Positions 1 to 11,737 of a stretch of 64,000 nt of DNA are shown in pieces; position 1 is the first letter of the stretch; each line of letters begins with the position of its first letter. Location: the NCBI GenBank assembly GCA_010094025.1, contig ML991775.1, forward strand, positions 558,001 to 622,000. The letters run 5' to 3'. A program made the translations under genes and the position numbers. The stretch is from Viridothelium virens. Its lineage: Eukaryota > Ascomycota > Dothideomycetes > Trypetheliales > Trypetheliaceae. The notes under the pieces are model-generated. The model did no database searches, was not told the DNA's origin, and worked only from the letters and a program-made list of their open reading frames with translations.

Positions 1-1150
1 GCGCGTCTTTCGGCCCGAGAGCTGTACCTCGACCTTTACCTTTCTCGATCGAGGCGTTCAGAGGACGCATTCGGTCCGCTACCAGGCTAGCTTGTCTGTC
101 CAGGCTTAGAATCGGACGACTCTTTGCGGCAAGCCCTCTGTCACGCTACTGCGACGCTGAATCACCCAGTGACTCTGGAGGAACGTTCTGAAAGTCCCCC
201 GAGCCACAGGGATCTTGTGTTTGGCCGATATCAACTAAAGGGTCTGGGGTAGCCAACGGCTTCCGCTGTATATCTTGCATCACTTGCCTTGACTTCATTC
301 AATTATTTCCCCAAAGTGCGGAGTGGTCAACGTTGTCCTCACAAATCAAGTCCTCACCACTGGCCCATTGACTTTTGCTGGGCCTCCAAACTCTGGCTTC
401 AGACAAACTGATCCAGTGTTGTGATCGAAAAGTTGCGACTGCTTATGTCAATCGTTTGGACCATCCACGAATCATTCTTTGATATCCTCACATTCTCAGA
501 ATCCGTCGACTGGTTACAGTCTGTGTCGGGAAAGCTTTCTCATCTGGTGAGTACGACCGTTAAATCTGGGATCCTCAAAAGCGTGGGGCTTGTGAGCTCG
601 CTACCATACCACACCCCATACCTTCAATTTGTACACTCCCAGTGGGGACCATGAACCTCACCTTCAAGAGTCGCTCACCCTTTTCACCCTTTACACTTTC
701 TGTCTGACTTTTACTCGACTGCAACCCCGATCCCTCGAAAGTGCTAACACTGTCAAAGCTTGAGTCCTCACCTCTTCAAAGATCTAGTTCAGCTGAAGCT
801 TCAAGAATCAAGGCCGTTTCGAAGACTGGCTGGACAAGTGACGGACCTTTTGCGCACTTACGGCTTTTCCGACCATTCAAATTCCGCACTGGTTCACTTT
901 CAGACTGTTAATTCACAGAACAACCATCAGCAAACCTTGCTTGTCCAGGTCGTGTCATTCCTGTATCACTACTCTGCTACTTCTACTACCTTTATAAGGG
1001 AAGATTCTGCTAGAATCAAAGCTTGCCTCGGATAGATCAAAGTTATCGCAACTGGCTTCAAACCATCCATATCGATCATCACGCGCCGAGTCGAAACTTT
1101 ACCTGGCCCCTGATTTGACTAGCGATAGCCTTTCGCCAACCTTTGCCACA
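1..1150. other. Upstream region and probable long leader of the WOPR gene
   Basis: No coding sequence could be supported here; the short open frames have no recognisable content. The stretch is pyrimidine-rich in its second half and contains a consensus-like splice donor (GTGAGT at about 547), so a spliced 5' leader is possible. Genes of the Wor1/Ryp1 class are known for long 5' leaders and autoregulation, so this is probably promoter plus leader. That role is inferred from the neighbour, not seen. Confidence 0.4.
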
Positions 1151-2734
1151 ATGTCAACCAGTCGAGAGCCGGCAATTCCGGAGATTGGGCCCACCTGGCA
1201 TGGCTACTGCGATTCGACTCAAGATGCTATGTACCTTTTCGAAGCCTGCCTCCAAGGTCAACTCCCGCACATACCACGACGGCCACAAGATAGGGAAAAG
1301 GACGGTATTATCCGTAGTGGTGCAATTTTTATTTACGAGGAGAATGCTTCTGGAATCAAGAGGTGGACGGATGGGAAGAACTGGAGTCCTAGTCGCATCC
1401 TTGGGAATTACCTGCTCTATCGTGAAGTCAACGACAACATCGATCCAAAAGATAAGAAGAAGGCGAAGAAAAATAGGAAGGGAAAGCAAGATTCTGTAGA
1501 AGAGAGGGCTTCTGGAAACTCTTCTCCTAGCTCCCGCCGATCGTCTGAAGGCTTCTCAACCGGTGGCATTACCACTGAATCCAACGGACCTGCTCCCGCT
1601 GTGCAGCCTGTAACAGGACAGAATGCCCCCGACAGAGATGGTGAGCGCAATTATATCGGCTCTCTCACAGACACCTATTCCTTCAAGCCGGGCGGGCTGG
1701 TGAAGAAAACTGCTAGCGTGAGAATCAACGGCGTCCAGCATCATCTGGTCTCTTATTATACCTTGGAGGACGCAAAAAGCGGAGTATTGAAAAGACCATC
1801 ACAAGATCCTCGCATCAGTCGGTTAGATCTCCGACAAGAACTGGTGACCTTCAACTGGAGGGCCCCTATAACCGATAGTCGCGAATTCTATTTTGGACAG
1901 CAGCCGTGGGCTTCGACACTCTTCTCTTCGCAATTTGGTATGTCAGGATATCTCATGCAGCAGTCCTTTCCCATGGGTCAACAATTGAGTCAATATCAAA
2001 TGCCGGCACAACAACAAGTTCCTCTCTATCAACAACAGGAGACGCAGAGCAATCAGAGGTATACTCCACAACAATTGCCAACGCGCCATTCCGCCAGCCG
2101 CTCGAACCGTTATGAGCCTTATCCCTCGCCAGCGTTGTCCTTGCATCGAACAACCTCTGTTCCAACAACCTCTGAACAGCAATTTTCGCCAGCTACTACT
2201 TCTCCAACCGACAACATGCTGCAGCGCCGCCATTCTATGATGGCGCAAGGTCAAGATCAACAATTTTCTCAATTGGCGTCAGGCAATCTGGAGAGCGCAT
2301 CCCAGCAAAGATCACTGATGATGCAGCGTGTACCCGAGTCTCAATATCTGCCTACCACATCATCGACTTTGGACACTCTTCCCCAACATGGATCCGCTCT
2401 CGTGGCGCAGACTTCTGAGCAACAGTTCTCTCCAATCACTCCTGCTACAACGAGCGGTATCAACAGTTTTGGAGCCTACGCGCCTAGCGTTGCCACTTCC
2501 GACCTCAAGACTGAACAGTTTTCCCAACACCACGATTCCCTGCGCCACGATAGCGCCTATGAAGCCTTTCCCCTTGGAACAGGACACATGGCAAGAGATG
2601 GTGGCTTTCGTGCTGAAAGTTTCCCATCACAACCTCAGGACTCGTACAACTTATACTACGACAGGACTACTACGATTCCTGAGTGGCAGCAGTACGACAA
2701 CGTCTCAGCATTCACCGGTCGTACTGCCATGTAA
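1151..2734 (+). CDS. WOPR-domain (Gti1/Pac2 family, Ryp1/Sge1-like) transcription factor
   Basis: Intronless frame of 527 codons. The WOPR DNA-binding domain is visible in its usual two halves. The first, residues about 14-92, includes LFEACLQGQLPHIPRRP, IYEENASGIKRWTDG and the SPSRILGNYLLYRE block. The second, residues about 170-240, includes GGLVKKTASV and the HHLVSYYTLEDA block. A Lys-rich linker lies between them. The wording of the first half matches the Ryp1/Sge1/Wor1 subgroup rather than the Pac2 subgroup. The remaining 280 residues are rich in Gln, Ser, Thr and Pro, as in other members, and may be a disordered activation region. The ATG at 1151 is the first in frame before the domain. 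These proteins are nuclear regulators of morphology, conidiation or virulence in ascomycetes; the role in this organism is inferred from the family. Confident on family, less so on subgroup. Confidence 0.93.
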   Translation: MSTSREPAIPEIGPTWHGYCDSTQDAMYLFEACLQGQLPHIPRRPQDREKDGIIRSGAIFIYEENASGIKRWTDGKNWSPSRILGNYLLYREVNDNIDPKDKKKAKKNRKGKQDSVEERASGNSSPSSRRSSEGFSTGGITTESNGPAPAVQPVTGQNAPDRDGERNYIGSLTDTYSFKPGGLVKKTASVRINGVQHHLVSYYTLEDAKSGVLKRPSQDPRISRLDLRQELVTFNWRAPITDSREFYFGQQPWASTLFSSQFGMSGYLMQQSFPMGQQLSQYQMPAQQQVPLYQQQETQSNQRYTPQQLPTRHSASRSNRYEPYPSPALSLHRTTSVPTTSEQQFSPATTSPTDNMLQRRHSMMAQGQDQQFSQLASGNLESASQQRSLMMQRVPESQYLPTTSSTLDTLPQHGSALVAQTSEQQFSPITPATTSGINSFGAYAPSVATSDLKTEQFSQHHDSLRHDSAYEAFPLGTGHMARDGGFRAESFPSQPQDSYNLYYDRTTTIPEWQQYDNVSAFTGRTAM

Positions 2735-5700
2735 ACAGATCGCTTCTAGCTACTCCTTGTGTGCATTGGGGGTTCATTTTTCTTTTATCACGTCTGTAAT
2801 GGGTGGTATTCTGTCTGCGAGTTGGATACCCTGAAAAGCGCTCCCCCATCATGAACCGGTTCCACTGATACGGCTGCATTGCGGACTTAAAGAGTCCTTT
2901 ACCGCACTTCCCATCTGAATCGAGAAGGCTCTATGGTCATCTCCAAAACCTCCCCTCGTTGCGCTTATTGATCCGTGTTTATGATTCTGCGAGTGTCACC
3001 TTTCTTGACTGCGTTGGAGTTTCAGTGAGGAATTGCCAACCATGATGCAAGAACGGTCACGCTACTCATATGCAACGATTATGCTGCCTTTTTTTTTTTC
3101 TTCACATTTGTTTGCAGAAGACTCGTTGACCGAGCATGGCAAAGTTGAGGGCTTTTGCAATTTCCTTGCTTAGGACTACTGGCATTGCATGGGCGTCTCG
3201 AGGTCTCTACAAAATTACGGCTTGAGCAATCAACCAGTGTTGCTAAAATGGCTAAAGTGTAGCCTTTCGCGCCTTTTCTATTACCTAAAATTTGTGTTCA
3301 CTCTTGCTTGGGCGAAACATTAATAAGCATTCTTTGTAAATTCTACTTCATGCTACTATTACTATTAGTATTCGTCTAGTCACGTTGTCCCAAACCACAA
3401 GGGACACCAGTAGAGGAGAAAATTAAGATTCGATTCATCACCACAGCCACCAAGTCATCCATGGGCTCAATGCGATCTACCCGTCACATGCCGTGGAACA
3501 AAGATAGGGTTTTCCCTAATCATCCGACACAATTAGAACGACTGTCGGATGCTTCCCGAGTACCCTAAATTTCCCCTTTACCCTAACGGCTCCATAAGAC
3601 CGCCCTCATCGTGTACGAATGGGAAATTCAGGACAGACAAGATCGACGCCAGGGGTGTTCGTTGAAGGCAGCTCAGCAGACACCGCTACATAGCAAATAA
3701 GTACCTAGTGACCCGGTAAGAACCAAGTTTTCGAAGGAGCAGGCCCACGAGCAGGGACATTTCCATACGAATTTGTCCATGCTGTACATTGACCCAGCCG
3801 CACTAGCTCTAATCCAGTCGTTCCCTTCTCTACCGATATCCGCAGCAATGGGTGCGCAGAGTGTGTAGCTGCACCAAGTAGAACCTTCCGAATTTGAAAT
3901 CGGTTCCACTTTGCACCCCTCCACTTTCTCTTCTCATCCTCACCGAGGCAGGAAATACGACATGCGTCTCTAAGACGACCGCAGGAAGGAGGCTTAGCCA
4001 AGGGTGACCGCGTAGATCCCTCCGTAAGAAGGCCCGATTTGTTTCTTCGGGATGGATGGATGGCCCGCGAAACATGAGCTGAGACGCAAGTAGATAATTG
4101 TCAAGACGCGACAAGCCTCAAGCGCCGCGGGAGAGCGACCGGACCGGAAGCGCGAGGGAGTGCATTGCATAGCAGAGAGGCTTAGTGTGCTTGGCGAGGC
4201 AGTAAGGAAGTGGTAGAGGCTTGGCAGGTTTTAGTATTGCGTTGAGGCCAGCCGGTGGGTGAGGCGATGACGGGCGCAAGGGGGGAAGTTGGCAAGGGTA
4301 GGGATAAGATAACCTGAGAGATAGAGGGAAAAGAGAGAACCATGGATGTGACACAAGACTTGAGGAGTGCATAGAGGTTAGTAAATAGTGGTACGTAGAT
4401 CCCTGATCCGTTGTTAGTACGACTGACCGTCCGCTGTGGCTGGTACACGGCAAGATACTATTAAGAAATGATTACGTAGTTTGTTAACTGCTGAGTGACC
4501 TTATTCAGGTGGCGCTTGGTGCGGTTTAGTGTACCGTTATATGGCCTCAGGTGATTTTGAAGGAACTAGATGCGTCTAGATGGGATTTTCATGATAAGAG
4601 CAGTTACCTCGGTACCTAGCCGGTATCTAACCCTTGAGTGGGCTCGTGATGAACGTGCGAAGCGGAAAAACACATTTCCATGTACGGGAAATGGCGTACC
4701 TTCGCTCTCGAAAACGTAGGGAATGTGGCTAAAAAGTGTGATTATGAGCAGTGCAGACCGATATGACTGTAAGAGGTACTTCGGTCCGCCACACTTTTAC
4801 GCCTTGGTAAAGCCCACGAGAATGATTGATTGTATGATGACAACTGATAACGGGTAGTCAAGCCTCGGCCTGTGCCCTAGAATCCTACCAAGAATACGAT
4901 GCTGCTGACAGCTTACTTGTTTCGCGCCAATACCGTGAGCCAGACGACGCTTAAGATCGTTGCCTGTTTGATCAGAAAGGGATAGTTATTAGTAGGACTC
5001 TACGGAGTACGGTAGTGTCGGATAGGGTAGACGTTGAACCCTAATCAACTTATGCAGGTTCCCACCCCAAGTATTTGTTTTAGCAGTATGGCTGACTCGG
5101 TCGGGATGGGACTTGTCTGATTTGAAAAAAGCTCGTGAGGGGAAAGCAAAAGTGGCGAGATTTTTTTAGAGGGGCTAATGAGAGGAAACTCCCTGGATAA
5201 CCAACACGGATTGGACATCAATGTCCAAGTTACTCCCTGGCTCTCCCGAGAAATGGCCGGTAGCCAATCCATTGCTTCATCATGGCACCTGGAGAGGCTC
5301 GATGTCGCAAGGAGAGCGGGATCGGCCGTTGGAGCGCGGAGAAAGAAAGAGATCCCAGAAAAAAACCACCTTGTTTTAGGAAGACCCAGGATGCCAGACA
5401 GACCCCCAAAGCATGCAAATGCACCGCCCAAAAATTCTGAATCGCTCTCACATGAAAGCGAGATCTTTGAATGTCTCTTTAGAAATATCTGCCGACAGTT
5501 TTCAGCTGCAGTCTACAATGAGTGGTCTCTCTGTCCGAGGGTGAATTTAGCCGACGGTATTTGTGCCACTGCATTGGGCATCGTTTTCGAAAATCTCTGC
5601 CCTGGCACTTTGGCGATTGCGGGCTCCTGATATGATGCGTGACGTCTTCGCATAGAGCGACTTGGGCCACACAATGGCTAGCGCTGAATCTGTGCGCTTG

Positions 5701-6815
5701 CCCGACATTCATTTCTTTGATCGACTCACTAAAGGATCCTTTCAAGTGCAGGACACTAAGCTTGAGAAAGTAGCTCTCCGTGGAGAAACTTGTTTTGCAT
5801 GGATGAAAACAAATGAGCTTGGCTGTGAAGCTGCAGCAAGTTCAAGGATGGCGGTATTCCACAAGTGTCTCCAGTCTCCAGGTTGACAATGCCCTGATGC
5901 TTTCAGAATGCCTTCATCCCGGTACGCATGATGAATCCAGACGAGAACCACTGGGCACATTGACGCTCGGCCGGATCTGGCACCCGAGACCCCTATGCCA
6001 CCATGCAGGCACACCCTGTCATGCGGAAGTCTCCGTAAAATGGCTGATTGGCGCTGGTTCATCAACCAGGCCGGAATGCCTGTAGCCGCCGATGGTGACC
6101 CCAGAGAGAGATCTCTCCATGAAACGGGTTTCAAACTTTGAGCAGGAGTCAAGTTCAGAACAGCCAGTGTTAATATTTTATTATCTGATCAGATTCAGCC
6201 TTCAATGGACAAGTAGCGCTCCCGATCGGCGCAGGGGCGCAGTTCTAGCCTCGAGCAGTAGCACCAGAGACGTTAGATTAAACGGCTGAGGCTTATACCT
6301 GCCTTTTCCAGCCCAGCCTACGACAGGGCACGCAGCACCGGCTTGTGGTCGTCATGCCTTCGGTGCCTTCCATGGCGCTCCCAAATGCCTTCGTGATTCG
6401 TATTCGATCGGGTCGGACGCGGGAGGATAGGAGATTGGGACTACCAATGTTGGCAGGGGTTTGATCAGCATTCAAGAATGATGGCTTGGAAGGGCGACGC
6501 GTTGCAGGCGCAGCCATTAATCATCTCGTAGAAAGTGGAGAGCTTTCGCCCTCTTGACCCGCTTCTCAATCGGCTGTGGTGGGGAACGGGTCACGAAGAA
6601 ACTTTGGGCGCTTGCAGGATCGGTCTTGCTGCTCGGACCTCGAGATCACGAACCAGGATCAGAAGTGGAGGCTGAGTCTGACCGCACCGATCGCTTAGAC
6701 TACCCGCGCGCTTAGCTTTGCAGCGGTCGTCTAATGGACGTATCTCCGACGAGTTTAACGGAGGCACGTGCCTGGCCTCGACGTTCATCGTTGACAATGT
6801 TGAGGATGAGATGCA
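2735..6815. other. 4.1-kb intergenic stretch without a supportable gene
   Basis: Both strands carry only short open frames (up to about 150 codons) whose translations resemble no family I know and overlap each other in opposite frames. It contains the 3' flank of the WOPR gene, one 9-bp inverted repeat at 3521-3551, and the promoter of the cardiolipin synthase gene at the right end. No tRNA or mobile-element signature was seen. Confidence 0.5.
3521..3551. repeat. 9-bp perfect inverted repeat
   Basis: CATCCGACA at 3521-3529 is repeated inverted as TGTCGGATG at 3543-3551, with a 13-nt loop. It lies alone in the intergenic region, about 0.8 kb past the WOPR stop codon. It may be an RNA hairpin in a 3' UTR or a dyad protein-binding site; neither can be decided from the sequence. 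Confidence 0.5.
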
Positions 6816-8060
6816 ATGGCAGGCGGAGTGAGGACCACCCTGTGGCTACTGAAGCCCAAGGAGAGTTCAGCCATCTGTGCAAGAGATTTACCGTTCCGAG
6901 TTATATCAAATGCACGTGTCTCTGCGAGATGGGGAATTTCCATCAGATGCGCGTCTGCAGGAGACACGTCCAAAAACTTAGGTCTAGCTGCTTCAAAAGC
7001 ATACACACAACGATCCGGAAAGGTAGTCAATTCAAGACGAGATGCCGGGCCTCTGAAAGTGCGAGCCTCGTCAATTGGCATGTGCTGGACGTGTCAGCGG
7101 CGATATCTAGCATCAGAGAAAGGAAGATCTAACCAAGACACGAAACCTCGTCCCAAGCTGGTCGAATCCACGCGAAAGCTCCGTGAACAAGTACAGTCAA
7201 AACTGTCGAATCTCACGCCTCATGAAAATATCTACACAGTACCAAATCTGCTCACCTTTAGCCGTTTACTGGCGGCACCGGCAATCGGTTATCTTGTCCT
7301 TCGCGACCACCATGCTTTGGCGGTTGGACTGTTCGCCTATGCTGGCATAACTGACCTGGTCGATGGGTATATTGCTAGACGTTGGAAACTACAAACAGTT
7401 GTTGGAAGTATCATCGACCCCATGGCGGACAAGGCCCTAATGTTCATCCTGACCGTTTGCCTGGCGGTGAAGGGTGCTATACCACGTACGTTCTGACCAG
7501 TCTGACATCGAAAGCGAACCTCAATTCACACTCTCGCAGTATACCTCGCTACGCTCATTCTCGGTCGAGATGCGTCTCTCGCAACGGCTGCGATCTATTA
7601 TCGCTATGCCTCTCTTCCGGCTCCGAAGACCTTTTCGAGATACTGGGACTTTTCTCTGCCGTCAGCTGAAGTTTATCCCACAACTGTCAGCAAGCACAAC
7701 ACTTTCCTCCAACTTATACTCCTCGGCGCGACTACAGCGCTACCCCTTGTCAGCAGTGACGGCCATCACCTTCATCTCGGCGGTCTTATCCCTGCGCTGG
7801 AGGCCGCAGACATCGGAGCTGCGATGATGGCATTCCAAATTCTCGTCGCGGGAACCACAGCTTGGAGTGGTATGAGTTATGCATTCCTCAAAGATGCAGT
7901 AAAAATCCTGGGTCACGATGAAGAGGTTAAGAAAAACCAGGGTCGAACTGGCCGAGCCGTGATTGGTATAACTTTTGCGTCTTGCTTGACATTAGCAGCT
8001 TGGCTCGCGGTGCAAAAGCCAGAAGAGAAGACCAGGGAGTCGCGCGAAAAGGAACTCTAG
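6816..8060 (+). CDS. CRD1: Cardiolipin synthase (CDP-alcohol phosphatidyltransferase), mitochondrial
   Basis: Two exons, 6816-7485 and 7540-8060, with a 54-nt intron (GTACGT...TCGCAG). Spliced length is 396 codons from the ATG at 6816, or 308 from the alternative ATG at 7080. The enzyme joins CDP-diacylglycerol and phosphatidylglycerol to make cardiolipin in the inner mitochondrial membrane. The CDP-alcohol transferase signature D-x2-DG-x2-AR-x8-G-x3-D-x3-D is complete (DLVDGYIARR then GSIIDPMAD). The second exon carries the fungal Crd1 block YWDFSLPSAEVYPTTVSK and hydrophobic helices. The start is uncertain: a presequence-like stretch RRYLASEK follows the second ATG, which fits import into mitochondria, and residues 1-88 of the long form show no family match I recognise. 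It is convergent with the monooxygenase gene. Confidence 0.9.
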
Positions 8061-8232
8061 ATGGCGCAAAGTACGACGTGTATGATAAGTACGAAGTCGC
8101 GTAAGCGAAATTTTTTAAAATCTAAACCTCAACACCCAGGGCCCTCCTTCAGGAATGTCATCAAATCGAATCATGACCTACGCCTCCGTCATATGAGCAT
8201 TCAACATTATTTTTTTTTTCTCGGCCTTCCCT

Positions 8233-9941
8233 TTAGTCAACTCGTAATCCCGGGTAGCCTCCCTTGACCTCCTCCTCCAGCCTCCCCAGATACGCAGGCA
8301 CGCCTCCAAAATAATACACCAACCCCTTCTTCTTCCCCGGCACATTTTGCCCCCAGAAATAGCTCCTCGTCTCTTCGAAAAGCGTTCCCTTTAGCACAAT
8401 TCCCGCATGCTCCGTCCATTCCGCTTGGGCCTCCTCCTTTGCCTCGACCCTCGTCTTCCCTGCTGCACGTATGTGCTCCAATAGCTCAACCATCCAATCG
8501 CCTTGGATCTCAGCACACAGAGGGCCGTTGCAGGTGCCGCTGGGAGACTGCGGGCCGTATGGAAAGAGCATGTTGGGAAAGCCGGAAGTAGCGAGCCCGA
8601 GGTAGGTGGACGGTCCTCTAGTGATCCAGAGATCGGAAAGAGAGAGGGGCTGAGAGTGCGACTCGGAATCAGTGGAGACGCCACGGATGGAGAGCTGAGT
8701 GAAGCTGCCGCTGCCGACGTCGAAGCCGGTGGCCAGAATGAGGATGTCGAGGGCATGATGGGTGCCAGACTGTAAAAGGACGCCAGAGGGTGTGATGGAT
8801 GTGATGGGATCAGAGGGAAGGGAGACAAGGGAGACGTTGGGGAGGTTGAACGATTCGAAGTAAGTCTGTTCGAGAGGCACACGTTTGGTGCCAAAAGGAT
8901 GGGGAGGAGTAGATGGGGCAAGGAGGGAGGCGATGGTAGGGTCGTGGACGCGCTGCCGGACTCGGTCACGCCAATAGGCATAGATGTGAGCATTCGAGGC
9001 GCGGTCTACGTACATATCCATGTAATTGGAGCTCCAGAAGGCGAAGCCGCCTGCATCCCAGAGGCGGTCAAATTCGCGCACTCGCTGCTCGGGAGTTTCG
9101 TCTTTTGCCGCGCGAGGGATCATGGAGCCGCTGGAGCCATCCCAGATGTTCTTACGATTGGCGAAAAAGTCTTCCCTTTCATCATTTGTTTTCTTGCTGA
9201 ATTCAGGGTCGAATGCTCGTTGGCGCATGGGCACTGCTAATGCAGGCGTTTGCTGGAATACCGTCTACCCATACGTCAGCATTTTCCAACTCAAGGTCTA
9301 TAGGACATTTTACGTACCAAGCTCTCCACCTCCGGTGCAATGGTCTGAACAACCTGCACTCCACTCGCGCCCGTCCCCACTACACCCACCTTCTTCCCCT
9401 TCACATCCGGCTCTCCACCATTCCCCCATTTCGCCGTATGCCTTACCACCCCTTCAAATGCCTCGAATCCTTTCCAGTCCGGTACAAAAGGTCGTGCCGC
9501 ATATCCCACACACGGCAAAAACCACCTCGCTCTCCACATCCTCCCATCGCTTGCCCGAACTTCCCACAACCGCTCTTGCTCATGCCACGTCGCGCCTTCC
9601 ACCCACACCCCGAAAGTGCAGTGCTTCGCCAAACCCTCGTCCCCTTTCCTCCCTAAACGCTTCTCTGCAAACGCAAAATACGCCTGCAGTTCTTCTCGTC
9701 CAGGGAAGCGCTCTTTCCATTGCCAGGACGAGAGCTCTGGGAGGGAGAGCTGATACTCAGGAACCTGGATGTCGACTCGAGCGCCGGGGTAGGTGTTGCT
9801 GTTCCAAACACCACCGAGAGAGGGGGAGGCGTCGAGAGCAAGGACGCGATAATTGAGATTTAGAAGCCGATGCACGAGGTAGGTACCTGAGAAGCCAGTG
9901 CCAACAATGAGAACATCGAGGGGGCCAGTGGAAGTGGACAT
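8233..9941 (-). CDS. Flavin-containing (Baeyer-Villiger type I) monooxygenase
   Basis: Two exons read leftward, 9941-9318 and 9264-8233, with a 53-nt phase-0 intron; 551 codons. The first Rossmann motif, for FAD, is IVGTGFSG near the N-terminus, followed by the GGVWNSNTYPGARVD block. The Baeyer-Villiger fingerprint F-x-G-x3-H-x3-W is present as FEGVVRHTAKW, just before the NADPH-binding motif VGVVGTGASG. The junction gives QTIAPEVESL-TVFQQTPA, which matches the family. The C-terminal half includes an ATGF motif (LILATGFDVG) typical of class B monooxygenases. Such enzymes insert oxygen next to ketones using NADPH and often work in steroid, terpene or polyketide breakdown; the substrate cannot be told. 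No biosynthetic cluster surrounds it. The start chosen is the ATG just before the FAD motif. Confidence 0.92.
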
Positions 9942-11737
9942 GGCTGTAGTTGGGGTGCTAATGAAATAGAGCGTGGGAGGCAGCGAATGGAGTAGATACA
10001 CGAGAGTGAGGATTTCTAGCAGTGAGGTGAGAAGATATCTACAATTCGCAAGAGTGCTGTTTTTAGGACCCTGGAATAATCATGCACTGGAACTCAATCC
10101 ATTATTGCTCCGAAGCCTTTCGTTCATGAAAATAGCATTGCGCAGCAGAACATTGAGATCAGATACTTATCAAAGGCGAGATTTCTTTAGGTCAATCACA
10201 ACTTGCTACAAGCTTGCAGTAATTCCTTATTTATGAGCTTGCTAACGAGCCATTTGGCTACAGTCCTCTGCGATCAGGCAGCAAAGATGACGATGCTGTG
10301 GTACTCGGTATCGGATCACGTCATTGTGCTACTCAGGATTACCAAGCATCTGCGACGTCCCTGCATGGTCTTCAGATCTTACTGCAGACGAGATCTATAA
10401 TCGCTCATCCTTCGTTCCTTAATCAGGGGCGTACAATCGTGGAGTCCCACCTCTTTGAGCTTGTGCGGTTTGCTTCAATGGTAATATTTATTGCTGGGGA
10501 TGGGCTCGGGCGTGTCAGGATAGGTAGAGTATCGCAACATCGACCTTTCGTCGATGCGGCTAGCTGCGGCACAGCTTAGCTGTGCCTAACTAGATTACCT
10601 AGGTAGGTGCCCACAGCATGACACTGGCTATTATTGCAAAGTGTTTGGTAAGAAAACAAAGCCCGCTAAGGTATCAAGCAAGTGCACATAGCAGTTGGAA
10701 CAGTGAAAAGACCTGTGAAGTTGGAGCCAGAAAACTAAATTCTCTGTCGAGAACACTCTCCGGTGTAGGATAAACGACCAACAACTTTTTAGAGGTAGCA
10801 AACTCTGAAGCGGAGCGCCTGGACAATTCTCCACGTACCGATATGCTGACTTGCATGAGCGCGTCCTCTTGCAGTAGCTTTTCAATAGACTATGAGATAG
10901 TTTTAACCCAATGAGTTGCTTTCTCCATTTGAAAATAGTGCGGATACATAAAATCTGGTCGTCTTAGCCGCAGAAAGCCACTGCATACCTCAGGCCAAGA
11001 TCAGGCTCCAGCCTATATTTGAGGAGAAATGATTCGTGTGGATGTATCGAAGATGTTGCTGTGAACATATCATCGCATAAATTACTGTAGCAGCTGCATG
11101 AAAGACTACATGGCGTGGTAGGCTTCTGGAATGCAAACATCAAAATATCTTTTAGTCCCTGCACTTGGATGTCTAGAATGCGAAAATTAGCCATTCCAAT
11201 CCATAGACGAATTCCAAGGTCTTTACAAGTGGTGCACTTCCTGCAGGGGCTCTCTTCACCTTGTGACTTTATCTGCTTCCATCAAGAGTAAAATGCCAGA
11301 AGACTAAGCAGCCAGCAAAACAGAACTATACGTTAAGTTGCTCGCCGAAACTGAATTCCTCGCAGTGTCACGGTGATGCATTCGTCTTTCATCTTACTTG
11401 GGGATAGAAAAGAAAAGCCCTATCATTTGGTTGTGCTGAGTGTAAGATACGCCTCTGGCCCAATGCTACTATATGCTAGCTAGCGCCATTGACTTTCGTA
11501 GTGACTTCAGAGATAAGATGACCAGCAAATATGCAAGGCCTGGGCTCTGAAGAGTCTAGCCATGATCGAAGCATCCGTCATTATTCTTGCAGCCCCCAGG
11601 CTAAGCCTTACACGTGTCTCCGTCCGCAGAATGGGCACCTGCGGGGGAAGGGAGGAAGCTTCCTTGGTCTCAAGGCTCTCGAGTGTTTGATCAATTGCTC
11701 TGTGCTCAGGGATTTAGGCTCCGACCTAGGTATAAAG
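9942..11737. other. 1.8-kb intergenic stretch
   Basis: Promoter side of the monooxygenase gene at the left, then AT-richer sequence with no supportable gene. It holds one short palindrome (10568-10586), and just after it a TACCTAGGTAGGT block of the type discussed as a dispersed motif. Confidence 0.5.
10568..10586. repeat. Tight palindrome GGCACAGC-TTA-GCTGTGCC
   Basis: Perfect 8-bp arms with a 3-nt centre. It lies in intergenic DNA next to the block ACCTAGGTAGGT (10598-10609). It could be a small hairpin or a dimeric binding site. There is no evidence of a gene attached to it. Confidence 0.5.

Noticed and set aside
760-1035. 91-codon frame upstream of the WOPR gene
   Set aside because: No ATG at its start, no recognisable composition, and it lies in what looks like promoter or leader.
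3560-3600. Telomere-like ACCCTAA words (ACCCTAAATTT, ACCCTAACGG)
   Set aside because: Only scattered single copies, not a tandem array.
5178-5630. 150-codon plus-strand frame
   Set aside because: Overlaps opposite-strand frames of similar quality and shows no domain; compatible with chance.
8391-9240. Long frames on both strands over the monooxygenase gene (200 codons minus, 113 plus)
   Set aside because: They are shadow frames of the real exon; the FAD and NADPH motifs fix the true frame.
6816-9941. Biosynthetic gene cluster around the monooxygenase
   Set aside because: The neighbours are cardiolipin synthase and an F-box-like gene; no synthase, P450 or transporter lies nearby.
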